From positions 186,001 to 250,000 of the forward strand of contig JAKVOA010000002.1 in the NCBI GenBank assembly GCA_022483045.1: a stretch of DNA of 64,000 nt, in the 5' to 3' direction. The stretch comes from Oscillospiraceae bacterium. GTDB lineage: Bacteria > Bacillota > Clostridia > Oscillospirales > Acutalibacteraceae. The notes beneath the pieces are model-generated. The model saw only the letters and a program-made list of their open reading frames with translations. It had not been told where the DNA came from and searched no databases. Made by a program: the position numbers and the translations under genes. Every line of letters starts with the position of its first letter. The stretch's first letter is position 1. This document shows, one piece after another, positions 18,370-28,379 of the stretch.

Positions 18370-19988
18370 TACAGCTTCCTCCTTTTACGGTAAACCACAA
18401 TGCCCGCAATAAACAGGCACAGCGGAATGATCACGGTAAATACGCCAAAGCCAAGCACCATGGCCGCCGCACTGGAAAGCTTTATATCAGAAGCATTGGT
18501 CTGTATCGGCGTCACTGTCACCGAGCCGGTGCCGCCGGTGCCGGTGATATAGCGGGCAAGGTCGGCGCTCCAGGTGCCATTTGCGTAAGTATTCGCGTTG
18601 ACAATGCCGTCGGTAAAGAAGACCGCGCTGCCGCATACAGCTACGCTTGCGGTCATCTTTTTGCTGCCAGAGGTCAGGGACTTCTGCCCAATCGCCGCCA
18701 CGACAGAGGCCTGCTTTGTCTTGCCGGAAGACGAGGTATCGCTGCCAGTGGTGCCCACATTATAAGAAGTGCTGCCAGACTTCATCAGCGCACTGGTCGT
18801 AACACCGGTGACCTCAGAAAGGGTCATGGTCTGGGCAATCGGCATCAGCAGGTTGCTGTAAGAAGTAGTGGATTTGTTCAGCGTGATATCGGTCTGTGCA
18901 TCCGCCAAAATATAGGCCGGCTGCTCCATCACATATTTGCTTGCGTCCGACTCCATCGCCACGCTGTTCTGCAGGTTAATGCCCCATTCCTTGAGGAACG
19001 CCGAAAGCTTCGGGAACTTCGCGGGGTCAATGACATGGGCCGAGAGCAGAATGCCGCGGTCGGCCGTACTGCTGGTGGAGGAAAGGAAGGCGTCCAGTTT
19101 TTTAATTTCGCTGTCGGTGTAGTCGGTCTTTGGTGCACCGATAAACACCATCTGGGCGTTGGCCGGAATCTTGTCAGTCAAAAGGTTGACATCTTTGGTC
19201 TGGAAGTTGTTGCTGGTGCACAGTTTCTTCATAGCGCTTGCGTCCAGCTGCTCTTGGTGGCCGGTCTCAAAGGCAATGACCGGCAGGTTGTCCGAGTTGG
19301 CGTTATTTAAGCCCGCGGCCAGTGCATCGCCCACCTGGGTGTAAACCGACTGGCTGCCCGTGGTGCTGTCGCTCTGCACATCAAACAAATCTGTAGATTT
19401 GACGACATAAGACCGCTTTGCGGTTTTTACCACCACGTCGCCGGTTGTCAGGCTGTCGCTGGAGTACTGGGTCGCAAAGGTCGGGTCTTTATCCAAATCC
19501 TTATATACAACCGAAATTTTGCGGTTGCGCTCGGCCATTTTGCCGGCAAGCACACCCACCTGGCTGTACTTTACACTGTAAGAAGAGAGAATCTCGTTGT
19601 TCTTGACCTGCTCTTCTGTACCCATAATAATCAGTTGGGTGTCCTGCTTTACATTGTCCACCACTTTTTTGACACTGTCGCTCAGGGAGTTGAGGCTGCC
19701 TGCGGAAAGGTCAATATTCATGCTTGGGTAGCGGTCTGACAAAGAAGAAACCAGCACATTCACCAGCACCAGCACAACCAAACCCAGCGCGGTGACCGCG
19801 CGGGCAGCTGCACCGTGGCGGAACCGCTGTGAACGCATGCGCTGCCGCAGGGGCGGGCGGCTTTCTTTTCTTTCTTTTTTCGCTTCTTTTTCCTGTTTGC
19901 GGCGCTTTTGGGCTGCGTCTTCGGCAGCCTGTTTTTCTTTATCTTTCACGTACTCTGATTTTTGCAGGTCTGTTTTTTTATCTTTCAT
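18369..19988 (-). CDS. GldG-like ABC transporter auxiliary protein
   Basis: Membrane-anchored protein of the GldG/ABC_transp_aux family (539 residues). The first 60 residues are highly charged and cytoplasmic (KDKEKQAAEDAAQKRRKQEK...). A helix (about 62-84, VTALGLVVLVLVNVLVSSL), a large extracytoplasmic domain with the NIDLSAGSLNSLSDSVKKVVDN motif and VIAFETGHQEQLD, and a C-terminal helix (about 512-533) complete it. In Flavobacterium the homologue partners GldF in gliding; in Firmicutes the role is unknown. It lies between permease and DUF4340 genes with no room for separate promoters. Confidence 0.87.
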   Translation of the reverse strand: MKDKKTDLQKSEYVKDKEKQAAEDAAQKRRKQEKEAKKERKESRPPLRQRMRSQRFRHGAAARAVTALGLVVLVLVNVLVSSLSDRYPSMNIDLSAGSLNSLSDSVKKVVDNVKQDTQLIIMGTEEQVKNNEILSSYSVKYSQVGVLAGKMAERNRKISVVYKDLDKDPTFATQYSSDSLTTGDVVVKTAKRSYVVKSTDLFDVQSDSTTGSQSVYTQVGDALAAGLNNANSDNLPVIAFETGHQEQLDASAMKKLCTSNNFQTKDVNLLTDKIPANAQMVFIGAPKTDYTDSEIKKLDAFLSSTSSTADRGILLSAHVIDPAKFPKLSAFLKEWGINLQNSVAMESDASKYVMEQPAYILADAQTDITLNKSTTSYSNLLMPIAQTMTLSEVTGVTTSALMKSGSTSYNVGTTGSDTSSSGKTKQASVVAAIGQKSLTSGSKKMTASVAVCGSAVFFTDGIVNANTYANGTWSADLARYITGTGGTGSVTVTPIQTNASDIKLSSAAAMVLGFGVFTVIIPLCLFIAGIVVYRKRRKL

Positions 19989-20005
19989 CTGCTCACTGCC
20001 TCCCC

Positions 20006-20710
20006 TCAGTGCCAGCGGCGGCTCTCAAGCCGCCGGGCGGTTAGGAACAGCAGCGCTACTGTAACAGAAACAAAAAACACCACTGCACTGATATCAAATG
20101 TACCGGAAGTAAACTGCTTGTAGCGGCTGGAAAAAGAAATCCACGAAACAATCTTAGAGAAAATTTCGTTGTTTACCGCACTGGAAATATTGTCAATCAC
20201 CATCAGCAGCACGGCAATGCCCATGCTGCCAATTGCCGCGACAATCGGGTTTTCGGTTAAGGACGAAATAAAAATGCCGATAGCGGTCATGGCTGCGCCA
20301 AAGAAAAGCGCGCCCAGGTAGTCGCCGAAAATCATGGACCAGCTGGGCGATGCCGAAAAGGAGAGCACCACTGCGGGAATCAACGACAGGGTCATGCCGA
20401 TAAAGTAAATACAGAAAGCGCCGACAAATTTGCCGCCCACAATCCCCATGGTGCTGACCGGCGCGGTCAAAAGCGCCTGGTCGGTCTTGCTGCGCTGCTC
20501 TTCACTAAAAGTACGCATGGTGAGAATCGGGATAATCAGCATACACCAGATAAACATATTATTGTACACGTAAGAAATATTAGAAGAGCTGCCGGAAAGA
20601 TAAACCTGTGCATAGGAAAATCCAAACAGCGCCGCCAGCACGCCCAGGCAGACATACGCCACTGGCGAGTGAAAATACTGTTTCAGTTCTTTTTTGGTCA
20701 CTGCACCCAT
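20006..20710 (-). CDS. ABC transporter permease, GldF-like
   Basis: Six-helix ABC-2 type permease of 234 residues. It starts MGAVTKKELKQYFHSPVAYVCLGVLAALFGF, a typical ABC-2/GldF N-terminus with the substrate-side amphipathic segment KELKQYFHSP. A long loop follows the first helix, then MFIWCMLIIPILTMRTFSEEQRSKTDQALLTAPVST, which is strongly conserved in this family. Its start codon directly follows the ATPase stop. It would form the membrane channel with the ATPase and the GldG-like protein. Confidence 0.88.
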   Translation of the reverse strand: MGAVTKKELKQYFHSPVAYVCLGVLAALFGFSYAQVYLSGSSSNISYVYNNMFIWCMLIIPILTMRTFSEEQRSKTDQALLTAPVSTMGIVGGKFVGAFCIYFIGMTLSLIPAVVLSFSASPSWSMIFGDYLGALFFGAAMTAIGIFISSLTENPIVAAIGSMGIAVLLMVIDNISSAVNNEIFSKIVSWISFSSRYKQFTSGTFDISAVVFFVSVTVALLFLTARRLESRRWH

Positions 20711-21796
20711 TTATTTCTCCTCCTTTTTGCTCTCCGCTTGATTGTCGGCCTTTTTCTCTTCTTTGCGCGACAGTTCGTCGTCTGTTTTTGGCACTGTGTA
20801 GCCGACCACACTGGCCGCCGCGGCGCGTACGCTGCGGCTTTCTTTTTCGATTTCTTCCGTCTGGGTATTTTCCGTTTCGCCGGAAGTCAGGCGCAGGAAG
20901 ATTTCCTCCAGCGTATTGCGGCGGGGTGACATCGCCAGCAGGGTCCAGTGTTTGTCACAGCACAGGCTGAAAACTTCGCGGCGGGTGTCGGCGTCTTCGT
21001 CGAGGGAATACTTCCACACGCCGGTCTCGCTCTGTCCCTGCAGCTGCACGTTTTTGACATGCGGCAGGGCTTTCAGCGCCTTTTGCGCCTCGCTGTTTGG
21101 TGCCTCAATTTCCACCTGCAGGCGCTGCGGCTCTACGGTCTTTGCCAGCTCTTCCTGGGTGCCGTCCGCGACCAGCTTGCCGTTGTTGATGATTAAAATA
21201 CGCTCGCAGGTTGCCTCTACTTCCTGCAGGATATGGGAAGAAAGAATGACGGTATGCGTTTTGCCAAGGTTCTTTATCAGGTTGCGAATTTCGATAATCT
21301 GCTTTGGGTCAAGCCCTACGGTGGGTTCGTCCAAAATCAGGACCGGCGGGTCGCCCAAAAGGGCCTGTGCCAGCCCAACCCGCTGGCGGTAGCCTTTGCT
21401 CAGGTTGCCGATCAGGCGCGGATAGACGTGGTCGATCCCTGTTAAGCGGCAAATTTTGCCGATGTGTGCTTTCTTTGATTTCTTTACTTTCTTTAAATCA
21501 AAGATAAAGTCCAGGTATTCTTCCACGGTCATATCCATGTAAAGCGGAGGAAGCTCCGGCAGATAGCCGATGCAGCTTTTGGCGGCGTCGGCCTCATCGA
21601 GTACATCGTGTCCCTCTACTGTAACCGTTCCGCTGGTGGCCGAAAGATACCCTGTGATGATGTTCATGGTTGTGGATTTGCCGGCGCCGTTTGGCCCTAG
21701 AAAACCAACTACGCCGCTGCCTTCCACCGAAAAGCTCACATCCGACAGGGCTGTGTTAAGGCCGTACCGTTTGGTGAGGTGGCTGACTTCGATCAT
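20711..21796 (-). CDS. ABC transporter ATP-binding protein, GldA-like
   Basis: ATPase that powers the exporter. The ABC domain spans about residues 1-230: Walker A GPNGAGKST, signature NLSKGYRQRVGLAQALLGD, Walker B LILDEPTVGLDP and the H-loop SSHIL. A C-terminal extension (about 230-361) has a DUF4162-like region and a Lys/Glu-rich tail (RKEEKKADNQAESKKEEK), longer than in most relatives. The ATG at 21794-21796 follows AAAGGAG. It is the first gene of a four-gene operon with GldF, GldG and DUF4340 homologues. Confidence 0.9.
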   Translation of the reverse strand: MIEVSHLTKRYGLNTALSDVSFSVEGSGVVGFLGPNGAGKSTTMNIITGYLSATSGTVTVEGHDVLDEADAAKSCIGYLPELPPLYMDMTVEEYLDFIFDLKKVKKSKKAHIGKICRLTGIDHVYPRLIGNLSKGYRQRVGLAQALLGDPPVLILDEPTVGLDPKQIIEIRNLIKNLGKTHTVILSSHILQEVEATCERILIINNGKLVADGTQEELAKTVEPQRLQVEIEAPNSEAQKALKALPHVKNVQLQGQSETGVWKYSLDEDADTRREVFSLCCDKHWTLLAMSPRRNTLEEIFLRLTSGETENTQTEEIEKESRSVRAAAASVVGYTVPKTDDELSRKEEKKADNQAESKKEEK

Positions 21797-21949
21797 CCGT
21801 TTCCAACTCCTTTATGTGTTACTTTCTTGCCCGCCCGCAGGCGGCCGGTTGCGAAAAGTTTCGCAGTCTTTGCAAGTATACTGCCCCTTTCTGAACTTTG
21901 TGTGAATTTCGGGTGACTTGATAAAGCCATGTACAAGAAGCGGATCTGC

Positions 21950-22065
21950 CCCCTGCCCGCTTGCTTTGAAAACAGCAGAAAGCCACGTAAAAGACTGCCT
22001 GCAAATTTCCCCTGCGGTTTTTCTTTGCTTTCTTTCGTTTTCCCCAAAAAGGGAGAAAGTTTTAC
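21950..22065. repeat. Dispersed intergenic repeat, copy D (partial)
   Basis: The segment GACTGCCTGCAAAT...GCGGTTTTTCTTTGCTTTC...CCCCAAAAAGGGAGAAAG resembles the second half of copies A-C but lacks the AAAAAGGTCTTGGGGCG core. It lies in the 404-base gap between the ABC operon and the DUF1015 gene. The gap also contains a GC-rich stretch (21835-21860) and the DUF1015 promoter; no gene was seen. Confidence 0.5.
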
Positions 22066-22073
22066 CGCTTTGC

Positions 22074-22103
22074 TTGACGAAACTGTACCTTTGCGGTTAC
22101 AAT
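22074..22103 (+). promoter_or_regulatory. Sigma-A promoter of the DUF1015 gene
   Basis: TTGACG (22074-22079), an 18-base spacer and TACAAT (22098-22103). The leader before the start codon at 22201 is about 90 bases. Confidence 0.7.
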
Positions 22104-22200
22104 AATACAAACCCGCCAAAGGCCGCTTGGCTTTTGGGGCCTGCCGCGGGGCCGTCAAATTCTGTATGTTTCGATACCGTATTTTGAGGAGGCACCTTTC

Positions 22201-23478
22201 ATGGCCGTTATCAAACCGTTTCGAGCACTGCGCTATACCCAAAAGGCCGGCGATATTGCCAAGCTGACCTGCCCGCCTTATGATATCATCAGCGAAGAGG
22301 AACGCAGCGCGTTTCTTGCCGAAAGTCCCTACAATATTATTCGGCTGGAGCTGCCCCGCGGCGAAAATCCCTATGCCCAGGCTGGCTCTGTGCTGAAAAA
22401 GTGGGAAGCCGAGGGCATTCTGCAGGAAGACACACAGCCCGGTCTCTATATTTATGAAGAGGAATTTACCGCCAACGGCCAGACAAACCGCATCAAGGGC
22501 TTTATCTGCCGCGTCAAGCTGGAGCCGTTTGAAAATGGCGTCATTCTGCCGCATGAAGAGACCCTGAGCCGCGCCAAAAAGGACCGCTTCGACTTAATGC
22601 AGGCCACCTACTGCAACTTCAGCCAAATCTATTCTTTATATATGGACCCAAAACAGATTACCAGAAACCGCATTGACGCCCTGAGCACCGGCACGCCCCG
22701 CTATGAATTTTCCGACGGCACCGTCACCCACCGGCTGTGGCTTGTCAACGACCCGGTCGCCATTGCCGCTGTCTGTGACGACTTTGCCACCCGCCGCCTC
22801 TACATTGCCGACGGCCACCACCGCTACGAGACTGCACTCAATTTTCGCAACTGGTGCCGCGACCAGGGTGTTATCTCCAGCGAACCGGACTACTGCATGA
22901 TGATGCTGGTCGACATGGAAAACCCGGGCCTGGTCGTGTTCCCGACCCACCGGCTGATCCACGGTCTAAAGGACTTCAGCCGAGAAAAGCTGCTGGACGG
23001 CTGCCGCGGCTCCTTTGACATCACCCGCGTCTCCGGCCTTGCCAGCATTCCCGAAAAACTCAGCGCATGCTATGCGGCCGGCCAAAAAGCCTTTGCCTGC
23101 TACTGCGGCGGCGAGGACTGGGACCTGTTGGTCCTGCGCGACCTCTCTGTCATGGACAAAGCCCTTCCCGACAAATCCGCCGCCAGCCGCGGTTTGGATG
23201 TATCGGTCTTACATACGCTGATTCTCGAAAAGGTACTGGGCATTGACAAGGAAAATATGGCAAAGCAGATAAACCTTTCTTATACCCGCGATTTTGAGGA
23301 AGCAGTCGCCAGTGTACAGAAAGGGGAAAGCCAGTGCGCTTTCTTAATGAACCCCACCCGCGTCACCGAAATCCGCGACGTGGCCGCCGCCGGCGAGAAG
23401 ATGCCGCAGAAATCCACCTACTTTTACCCGAAACTCATCACGGGCCTTGCCATGAACCAGATGGATATTCTGCGCTGA
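22201..23478 (+). CDS. DUF1015 family protein
   Basis: Cytoplasmic protein of 425 residues, the full family length. It begins MAVIKPFRALRYT and carries LTCPPYDIIS, EESPYN-like NIIRLELPRGENPY, and the family hallmark FATRRLYIADGHHRYETALNFRN. DUF1015 proteins are widespread in anaerobes. The HHRYET motif and distant ParB/sulfiredoxin-like similarity suggest nucleotide or phosphate chemistry, but the function is unknown. GAGGAGG precedes the ATG. It has its own promoter and lies upstream of, but apart from, ilvB. Confidence 0.88.
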   Translation: MAVIKPFRALRYTQKAGDIAKLTCPPYDIISEEERSAFLAESPYNIIRLELPRGENPYAQAGSVLKKWEAEGILQEDTQPGLYIYEEEFTANGQTNRIKGFICRVKLEPFENGVILPHEETLSRAKKDRFDLMQATYCNFSQIYSLYMDPKQITRNRIDALSTGTPRYEFSDGTVTHRLWLVNDPVAIAAVCDDFATRRLYIADGHHRYETALNFRNWCRDQGVISSEPDYCMMMLVDMENPGLVVFPTHRLIHGLKDFSREKLLDGCRGSFDITRVSGLASIPEKLSACYAAGQKAFACYCGGEDWDLLVLRDLSVMDKALPDKSAASRGLDVSVLHTLILEKVLGIDKENMAKQINLSYTRDFEEAVASVQKGESQCAFLMNPTRVTEIRDVAAAGEKMPQKSTYFYPKLITGLAMNQMDILR

Positions 23479-23565
23479 GCCGCCTTTTTTCTTGCTTTTT
23501 GCAGTTTATATCCGCCTTTCTTGCAAAATATTTTTGATTTTACGCTATTAAATGCCAAAAGCATA

Positions 23566-23636
23566 TTGACGCGGCCACTTTTTCATAATATAATCAAAGT
23601 CAAACATGAATCAGCAGTACTTGTTGATTCATGTTT
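23566..23636 (+). promoter_or_regulatory. ilvB promoter with a perfect stem-loop at the transcript 5' end
   Basis: TTGACG (23566-23571), 17 bases, and a perfect TATAAT (23589-23594). The expected transcription start falls at the beginning of a perfect 12-base inverted repeat: AAACATGAATCA (23602-23613) and TGATTCATGTTT (23625-23636), with an 11-base loop. No T-run follows, so it is not a terminator. It may be a stabilising 5' hairpin or a DNA operator. Confidence 0.7.
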
Positions 23637-23672
23637 GTGTACCCAAAAAAGCAGCACAAGGGGGTGTTTGCA

Positions 23673-25295
23673 GTGGCAACCGGCGCAGAGATCATGGTCA
23701 AGTGCCTGGAAAAAGAGAACGTCCGCCGGATCTTCGGTTATCCGGGCGCGGCAATCTGCCCGTTTTACGACTGCCTGTCTGCCTCTGCAATCAAGCACAT
23801 CCTTGTACGGGAAGAACAAAACGCCGCCCACATGGCCAGCGGCTACGCGCGCTCCTGCGGAAAAGTGGGCGTGTGCGTTGTCACCTCGGGCCCCGGGGCG
23901 ACCAACCTCATCACCGGCATCGCCACCGCGTACATGGACTCCATTCCGCTTGTGGTAATCACCGGGCAGGTGAACTCGTGGCTTTTGGGACGCGACGTTT
24001 TTCAGGAGGCCGACATCACCGGCGCCTGCGAAAGCTTTACCAAACACAGTTACCTCGTAAAAGATGCCGCTGACTTGCCGCGGATCTTTAAAGAGGCTTT
24101 TCATATCGCCTCTACCGGCCGCCCCGGCCCGGTGCTGATTGATGTACCTACCGATGTACAGAATCAGCCGGTTGCCACGTGGCAGTACCCGGAAAAGGCT
24201 AATATCCGCGGCTACAAGCCCCGCACACAGGGCCACGCCCTGCAGGTGAAAAAAGCGCTTGCCGCCATTGCAGAGGCCGAGCGGCCGATTATCTGCTGCG
24301 GCGGCGGCGTGGTGCTGGCAAATGCCCGCGACGAAATGACTGCTTTCGCCAAAAAAAGCGGCATTCCGGTATGCGCCACGATGATGGGCATTGGCGTCAT
24401 ACCCATGGACAGCGATCTGTACCTGGGCATGATTGGCATGCACGGGCGCGAAAGCGCCAACCTGACCATGCAGCAGGCCGACCTTGTGCTGCTGTGCGGT
24501 GCACGCGTGGGCGACCGCGCGGTTTCTGCCCCGCAGCAGATCGCCGAAAAGGCCCGCATTATCCACATTGATGTAGACCCCGCCGAAATCGGCAAAAACA
24601 TGCCGGTTGATATTCCCATTGTCGGCGACGTGCGGCAGGTGCTCAAGAGCCTGACCGAGGGCGTGACCGACACCGTGCCCGAGGCGTGGAAACAGAAGGT
24701 GCTGGACTACAAAAACCAGTTTCCGCCGCGTGGCGAGCCGCGGGAAGATTTCGTAGAACCGCGTGTGTTTATCCGTGACCTTTCCGCCATGATGGAGGAC
24801 AACGCCATTTTGGTTGCGGATGTCGGCCAAAACCAGATTTGGGCCGCGCGCAACTTCAATGTCAAGGAAGGCCGCTTTTTAACCAGCGGCGGCCTTGGCA
24901 CCATGGGGTACGCGATTCCCGCCGCGGTGGGCGCAAAAATGGCAAAGCCGCACCGCCAGGTTGTTGCCGTATGCGGCGACGGGTCTTTCCAAATGGCCAT
25001 GTGTGAGCTTGGCACCTTGGTGCAGACCGGCACCGACATTAAAATTATCATTATGCAGAACGGCACTCTGGGCATGGTAAAAGAATTTCAAGACAAGCTT
25101 TACAAAGGCCGCTACATCGGCACAATCTTAAAGGGCGGCGAGCCCGATTTCGTAAAGCTTGCCGAAAGTTACGGCATTCGCGCCTCTTTTGCCAAAAACA
25201 ATGCCGCCGCCAAAGAGCAGGCTGCCCAAATGCTTCAGCAAGACGGCCCGTACATTCTGGTGTGCCGGGTAGACCCCGCCACACCCAGCATATAA
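23673..25295 (+). CDS. ilvB: Acetolactate synthase large (catalytic) subunit
   Basis: Thiamine-diphosphate enzyme that condenses two pyruvates, or pyruvate and 2-oxobutyrate, as the first common step to valine, leucine and isoleucine. The 540 residues show FGYPGAAICPFYD, the catalytic Glu region ILVREEQNAAHMASGYARS, TSGPGATNLITG, and the ThDP motif GDGSFQMAMCELGTL...NGTLGMVKEFQ. The start taken is a GTG at 23673 behind AAGGGGG. The presence of ilvN 13 bases downstream marks it as the anabolic type. It is slightly shorter than the E. coli IlvB/IlvI forms. Confidence 0.96.
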   Translation: MATGAEIMVKCLEKENVRRIFGYPGAAICPFYDCLSASAIKHILVREEQNAAHMASGYARSCGKVGVCVVTSGPGATNLITGIATAYMDSIPLVVITGQVNSWLLGRDVFQEADITGACESFTKHSYLVKDAADLPRIFKEAFHIASTGRPGPVLIDVPTDVQNQPVATWQYPEKANIRGYKPRTQGHALQVKKALAAIAEAERPIICCGGGVVLANARDEMTAFAKKSGIPVCATMMGIGVIPMDSDLYLGMIGMHGRESANLTMQQADLVLLCGARVGDRAVSAPQQIAEKARIIHIDVDPAEIGKNMPVDIPIVGDVRQVLKSLTEGVTDTVPEAWKQKVLDYKNQFPPRGEPREDFVEPRVFIRDLSAMMEDNAILVADVGQNQIWAARNFNVKEGRFLTSGGLGTMGYAIPAAVGAKMAKPHRQVVAVCGDGSFQMAMCELGTLVQTGTDIKIIIMQNGTLGMVKEFQDKLYKGRYIGTILKGGEPDFVKLAESYGIRASFAKNNAAAKEQAAQMLQQDGPYILVCRVDPATPSI

Positions 25296-25308
25296 GGGGG
25301 CGCCGGAA

Positions 25309-25788
25309 ATGAAACATACGCTTTCCGTTCTGGTAGAAAACCAGCCGGGCATTCTTTCCAAAGTAGCGGGGCTTTTTTCCCGCCGCGGCTTTAACATTGA
25401 TTCTTTAGCTGTTGGCGTGACAGAGGACCCCACGGTTTCGCGCATGACGATTGTCGTCGATGGCGACGAGCACATGGTCGAGCAAGTGGAAAAGCAGCTC
25501 AACAAGCTGATACAGGTAATCAAGGTGCGTGTACTGGAGCCCGGCCGCTTTATTTCGCGCGAGCTGTCGCTGGTAAAGGTGAGCTGCCGCACAGGGGACC
25601 GCGGCGACGTAATGAAAATTGCCGAGCTGATGCAGGCCCGCATTGTCGATGTCACCACCAGTACGCTGACCCTGCAGTTTTGTGACACAGACGAGCGCAC
25701 CGAAACCCTTTTGGACCTGCTGCGGCCGTACGGCTTTAAAGAAGTTGTGCGGGCGGGCGCCATTGCAGTAGAAAAAGGCTGCCACTAA
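25309..25788 (+). CDS. ilvN: Acetolactate synthase small (regulatory) subunit
   Basis: ACT-domain subunit that activates the large subunit and gives feedback inhibition by valine. The 159 residues begin MKHTLSVLVENQPGILSKVAGLFSRRGFNIDSLAVG, the ACT-domain signature, and continue with a C-terminal ALS_ss_C domain ending ...LDLLRPYGFKEVVRAGAIAVEKG. It follows ilvB with a short gap and a GGGGG-type ribosome site, so the two are cotranscribed. Confidence 0.97.
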   Translation: MKHTLSVLVENQPGILSKVAGLFSRRGFNIDSLAVGVTEDPTVSRMTIVVDGDEHMVEQVEKQLNKLIQVIKVRVLEPGRFISRELSLVKVSCRTGDRGDVMKIAELMQARIVDVTTSTLTLQFCDTDERTETLLDLLRPYGFKEVVRAGAIAVEKGCH

Positions 25789-26986
<1,198 letters not shown>

Positions 26987-27018
26987 TTGTTCCTTTAGCA
27001 TACAGAACCCCTGTAAGA

Positions 27019-27059
27019 AAAGCCGCATAGGGAAACCTTTTCCCCGTGCGGCTTTTTCT
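27019..27059 (+). terminator. Intrinsic terminator after ilvC
   Basis: AAAGCCGCA (27019-27027) pairs with TGCGGCTTT (27047-27055); GGG/CCC pairs extend the stem inwards. TTTTTCTT follows. Confidence 0.9.
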
Positions 27060-27133
27060 TGCTTTTCAGCAGGCTCCATGATAAACTTTGAATATATCTT
27101 TTGTCTTTTCATTCTTTATGTGAGGTGATTTTT

Positions 27134-28315
27134 ATGAAATGGCAGCGATCCATTATAAAGAGCAACGCCAAAGTTTCCCTGCAGGGACACTATTGGGTCA
27201 GCTTTGCCGCCTGCCTGGTTACGCTTTTGCTTTCCGGCGGTATTTTTTCCACAGTCTGTATAGCGCAGCGCTGGCCTGAGCTAATAACCCGAATGGGCCA
27301 TTGGGGTAAATTCTATTCCGGTACTTATTACAATGACTATGGCGTCTTTTCTTACCGATACCGCGTACCTCTAATGCCTTTCAGCACGATTTCCCCGATT
27401 ATGTGGCTGGTGACTGTACTGGTCTCTATCTTTATCGGCATTGCCCTCTCGGTCGGCCTGTGCCGTTTCTTTTTGCACAAACGCTTTGGCGATACCCGCT
27501 TTTCCACTATTTTCAGCGGTTTTAAACAGAACTGGGGCAACACCGTTGGCGCGGTATTCCTGACAAAACTCTTTATCACGCTGTGGAGTCTTTTGTTTTT
27601 CATTCCTGGTATTGTAAAATCTTATCAGTACTACTATGTGGAATACCTGCTGGCCGACAACCCCAACCTTTCTGGGGAACGCGCCCGTCAGCTCAGCCGT
27701 ATGCTCTCTGACGGCGAAAAAGGCAGACTGTTTGTCTTTGACCTCTCTTTCTTTTGGTGGTATGTCCTAGTGGGCCTCACTTCGGTAATCACGCTGGGCA
27801 TGAGCGCCTCTTTCCTGGCCCCCTATCTGGACAGTGCCCGCGCAGAGCTGTACATTTTCGTGCGCGACCGCGCCATTCAGATGGGCCAACTGAACCCCGC
27901 TGAGCTCTGCCTTGCCCCGCAGCAGTCACCGTATCAACCGCACCCATTTGGCGGCTCTTATACGGCAAATGCGCAGAACGCGCCTTACGGCAATCCGCAG
28001 AACGCGCCTTACGGCAATCCGCAGAACGCACCTTACGGCAATCCGCAGAACGCACCTTACGGCAATCCGCAGAACGCACCTTACGGCAATCCGCAGAACG
28101 CACCTTACGGCAATCCGCAGAACGCACCTTACGGCAATCCGCAGAACGCACCTTACGGCAATCCGCAGAACACCGGCCCGGCGGACGATACACAGAACGC
28201 TCCTGCAGACAATGCGCAGAGCACCAGCCCGGCGGACGATACACAGAACGCTCCTGCAGACAATGCGCAGAGCACCAACCCGGCCGAAAGCACAGATTCT
28301 GATGAAAAGCAATAA
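27134..28315 (+). CDS. DUF975 membrane protein with a repetitive hydrophilic tail
   Basis: Integral membrane protein of 393 residues. Residues 1-250 carry about five or six helices and DUF975-like features: MKWQRSIIKSNAKVSLQGHYW at the start and SLLFFIPGIVKSYQYYYVEYLLADNPNLSGERARQLSRMLSDGEK. The C-terminal tail is eight copies of an eight-residue unit QNAPYGNP, then two copies of a 17-residue PADDTQNAPADNAQST-type unit. The ATG at 27134 follows GTGAGGTGA. DUF975 function is unknown. The tail is almost perfectly repeated at DNA level, so its length probably varies between strains. Confidence 0.85.
   Translation: MKWQRSIIKSNAKVSLQGHYWVSFAACLVTLLLSGGIFSTVCIAQRWPELITRMGHWGKFYSGTYYNDYGVFSYRYRVPLMPFSTISPIMWLVTVLVSIFIGIALSVGLCRFFLHKRFGDTRFSTIFSGFKQNWGNTVGAVFLTKLFITLWSLLFFIPGIVKSYQYYYVEYLLADNPNLSGERARQLSRMLSDGEKGRLFVFDLSFFWWYVLVGLTSVITLGMSASFLAPYLDSARAELYIFVRDRAIQMGQLNPAELCLAPQQSPYQPHPFGGSYTANAQNAPYGNPQNAPYGNPQNAPYGNPQNAPYGNPQNAPYGNPQNAPYGNPQNAPYGNPQNAPYGNPQNTGPADDTQNAPADNAQSTSPADDTQNAPADNAQSTNPAESTDSDEKQ
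27974..28165 (+). repeat. In-frame tandem repeat, 8 x 24 bp
   Basis: Eight contiguous 24-base units, each encoding QNAPYGNP, at 27974-28165, followed by a partial ninth. The units differ only at one synonymous third position (GCG in the first two units, GCA later). Immediately downstream is a second repeat of 51 bases (two copies, about 28176-28277). Confidence 0.95.
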
Positions 28316-28328
28316 ATTTCCCTTTGCC

Positions 28329-28364
28329 AAAGGCCCGCGGCAGCAGCGCTGTCCGCGGGCCTTT
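28329..28364 (+). terminator. Intrinsic terminator after the DUF975 gene
   Basis: AAAGGCCCGCGG (28329-28340) pairs with CCGCGGGCCTTT (28353-28364) over a 12-base loop. The stem is perfect, with A- and T-runs at its base. Confidence 0.85.
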
Positions 28365-28379
28365 CTATGCTTTGTGCGT

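Noticed and set aside
23606-24073. A leader peptide (MNQQYLLIHVCV...) for ilvB attenuation
   Set aside because: The frame does not stop before ilvB, has no terminator behind it and no ribosome site, so classical attenuation is not supported.
27974-28165. CRISPR array
   Set aside because: The units are contiguous without spacers, in frame with a gene, and encode the QNAPYGNP tail; no cas genes are in the window.
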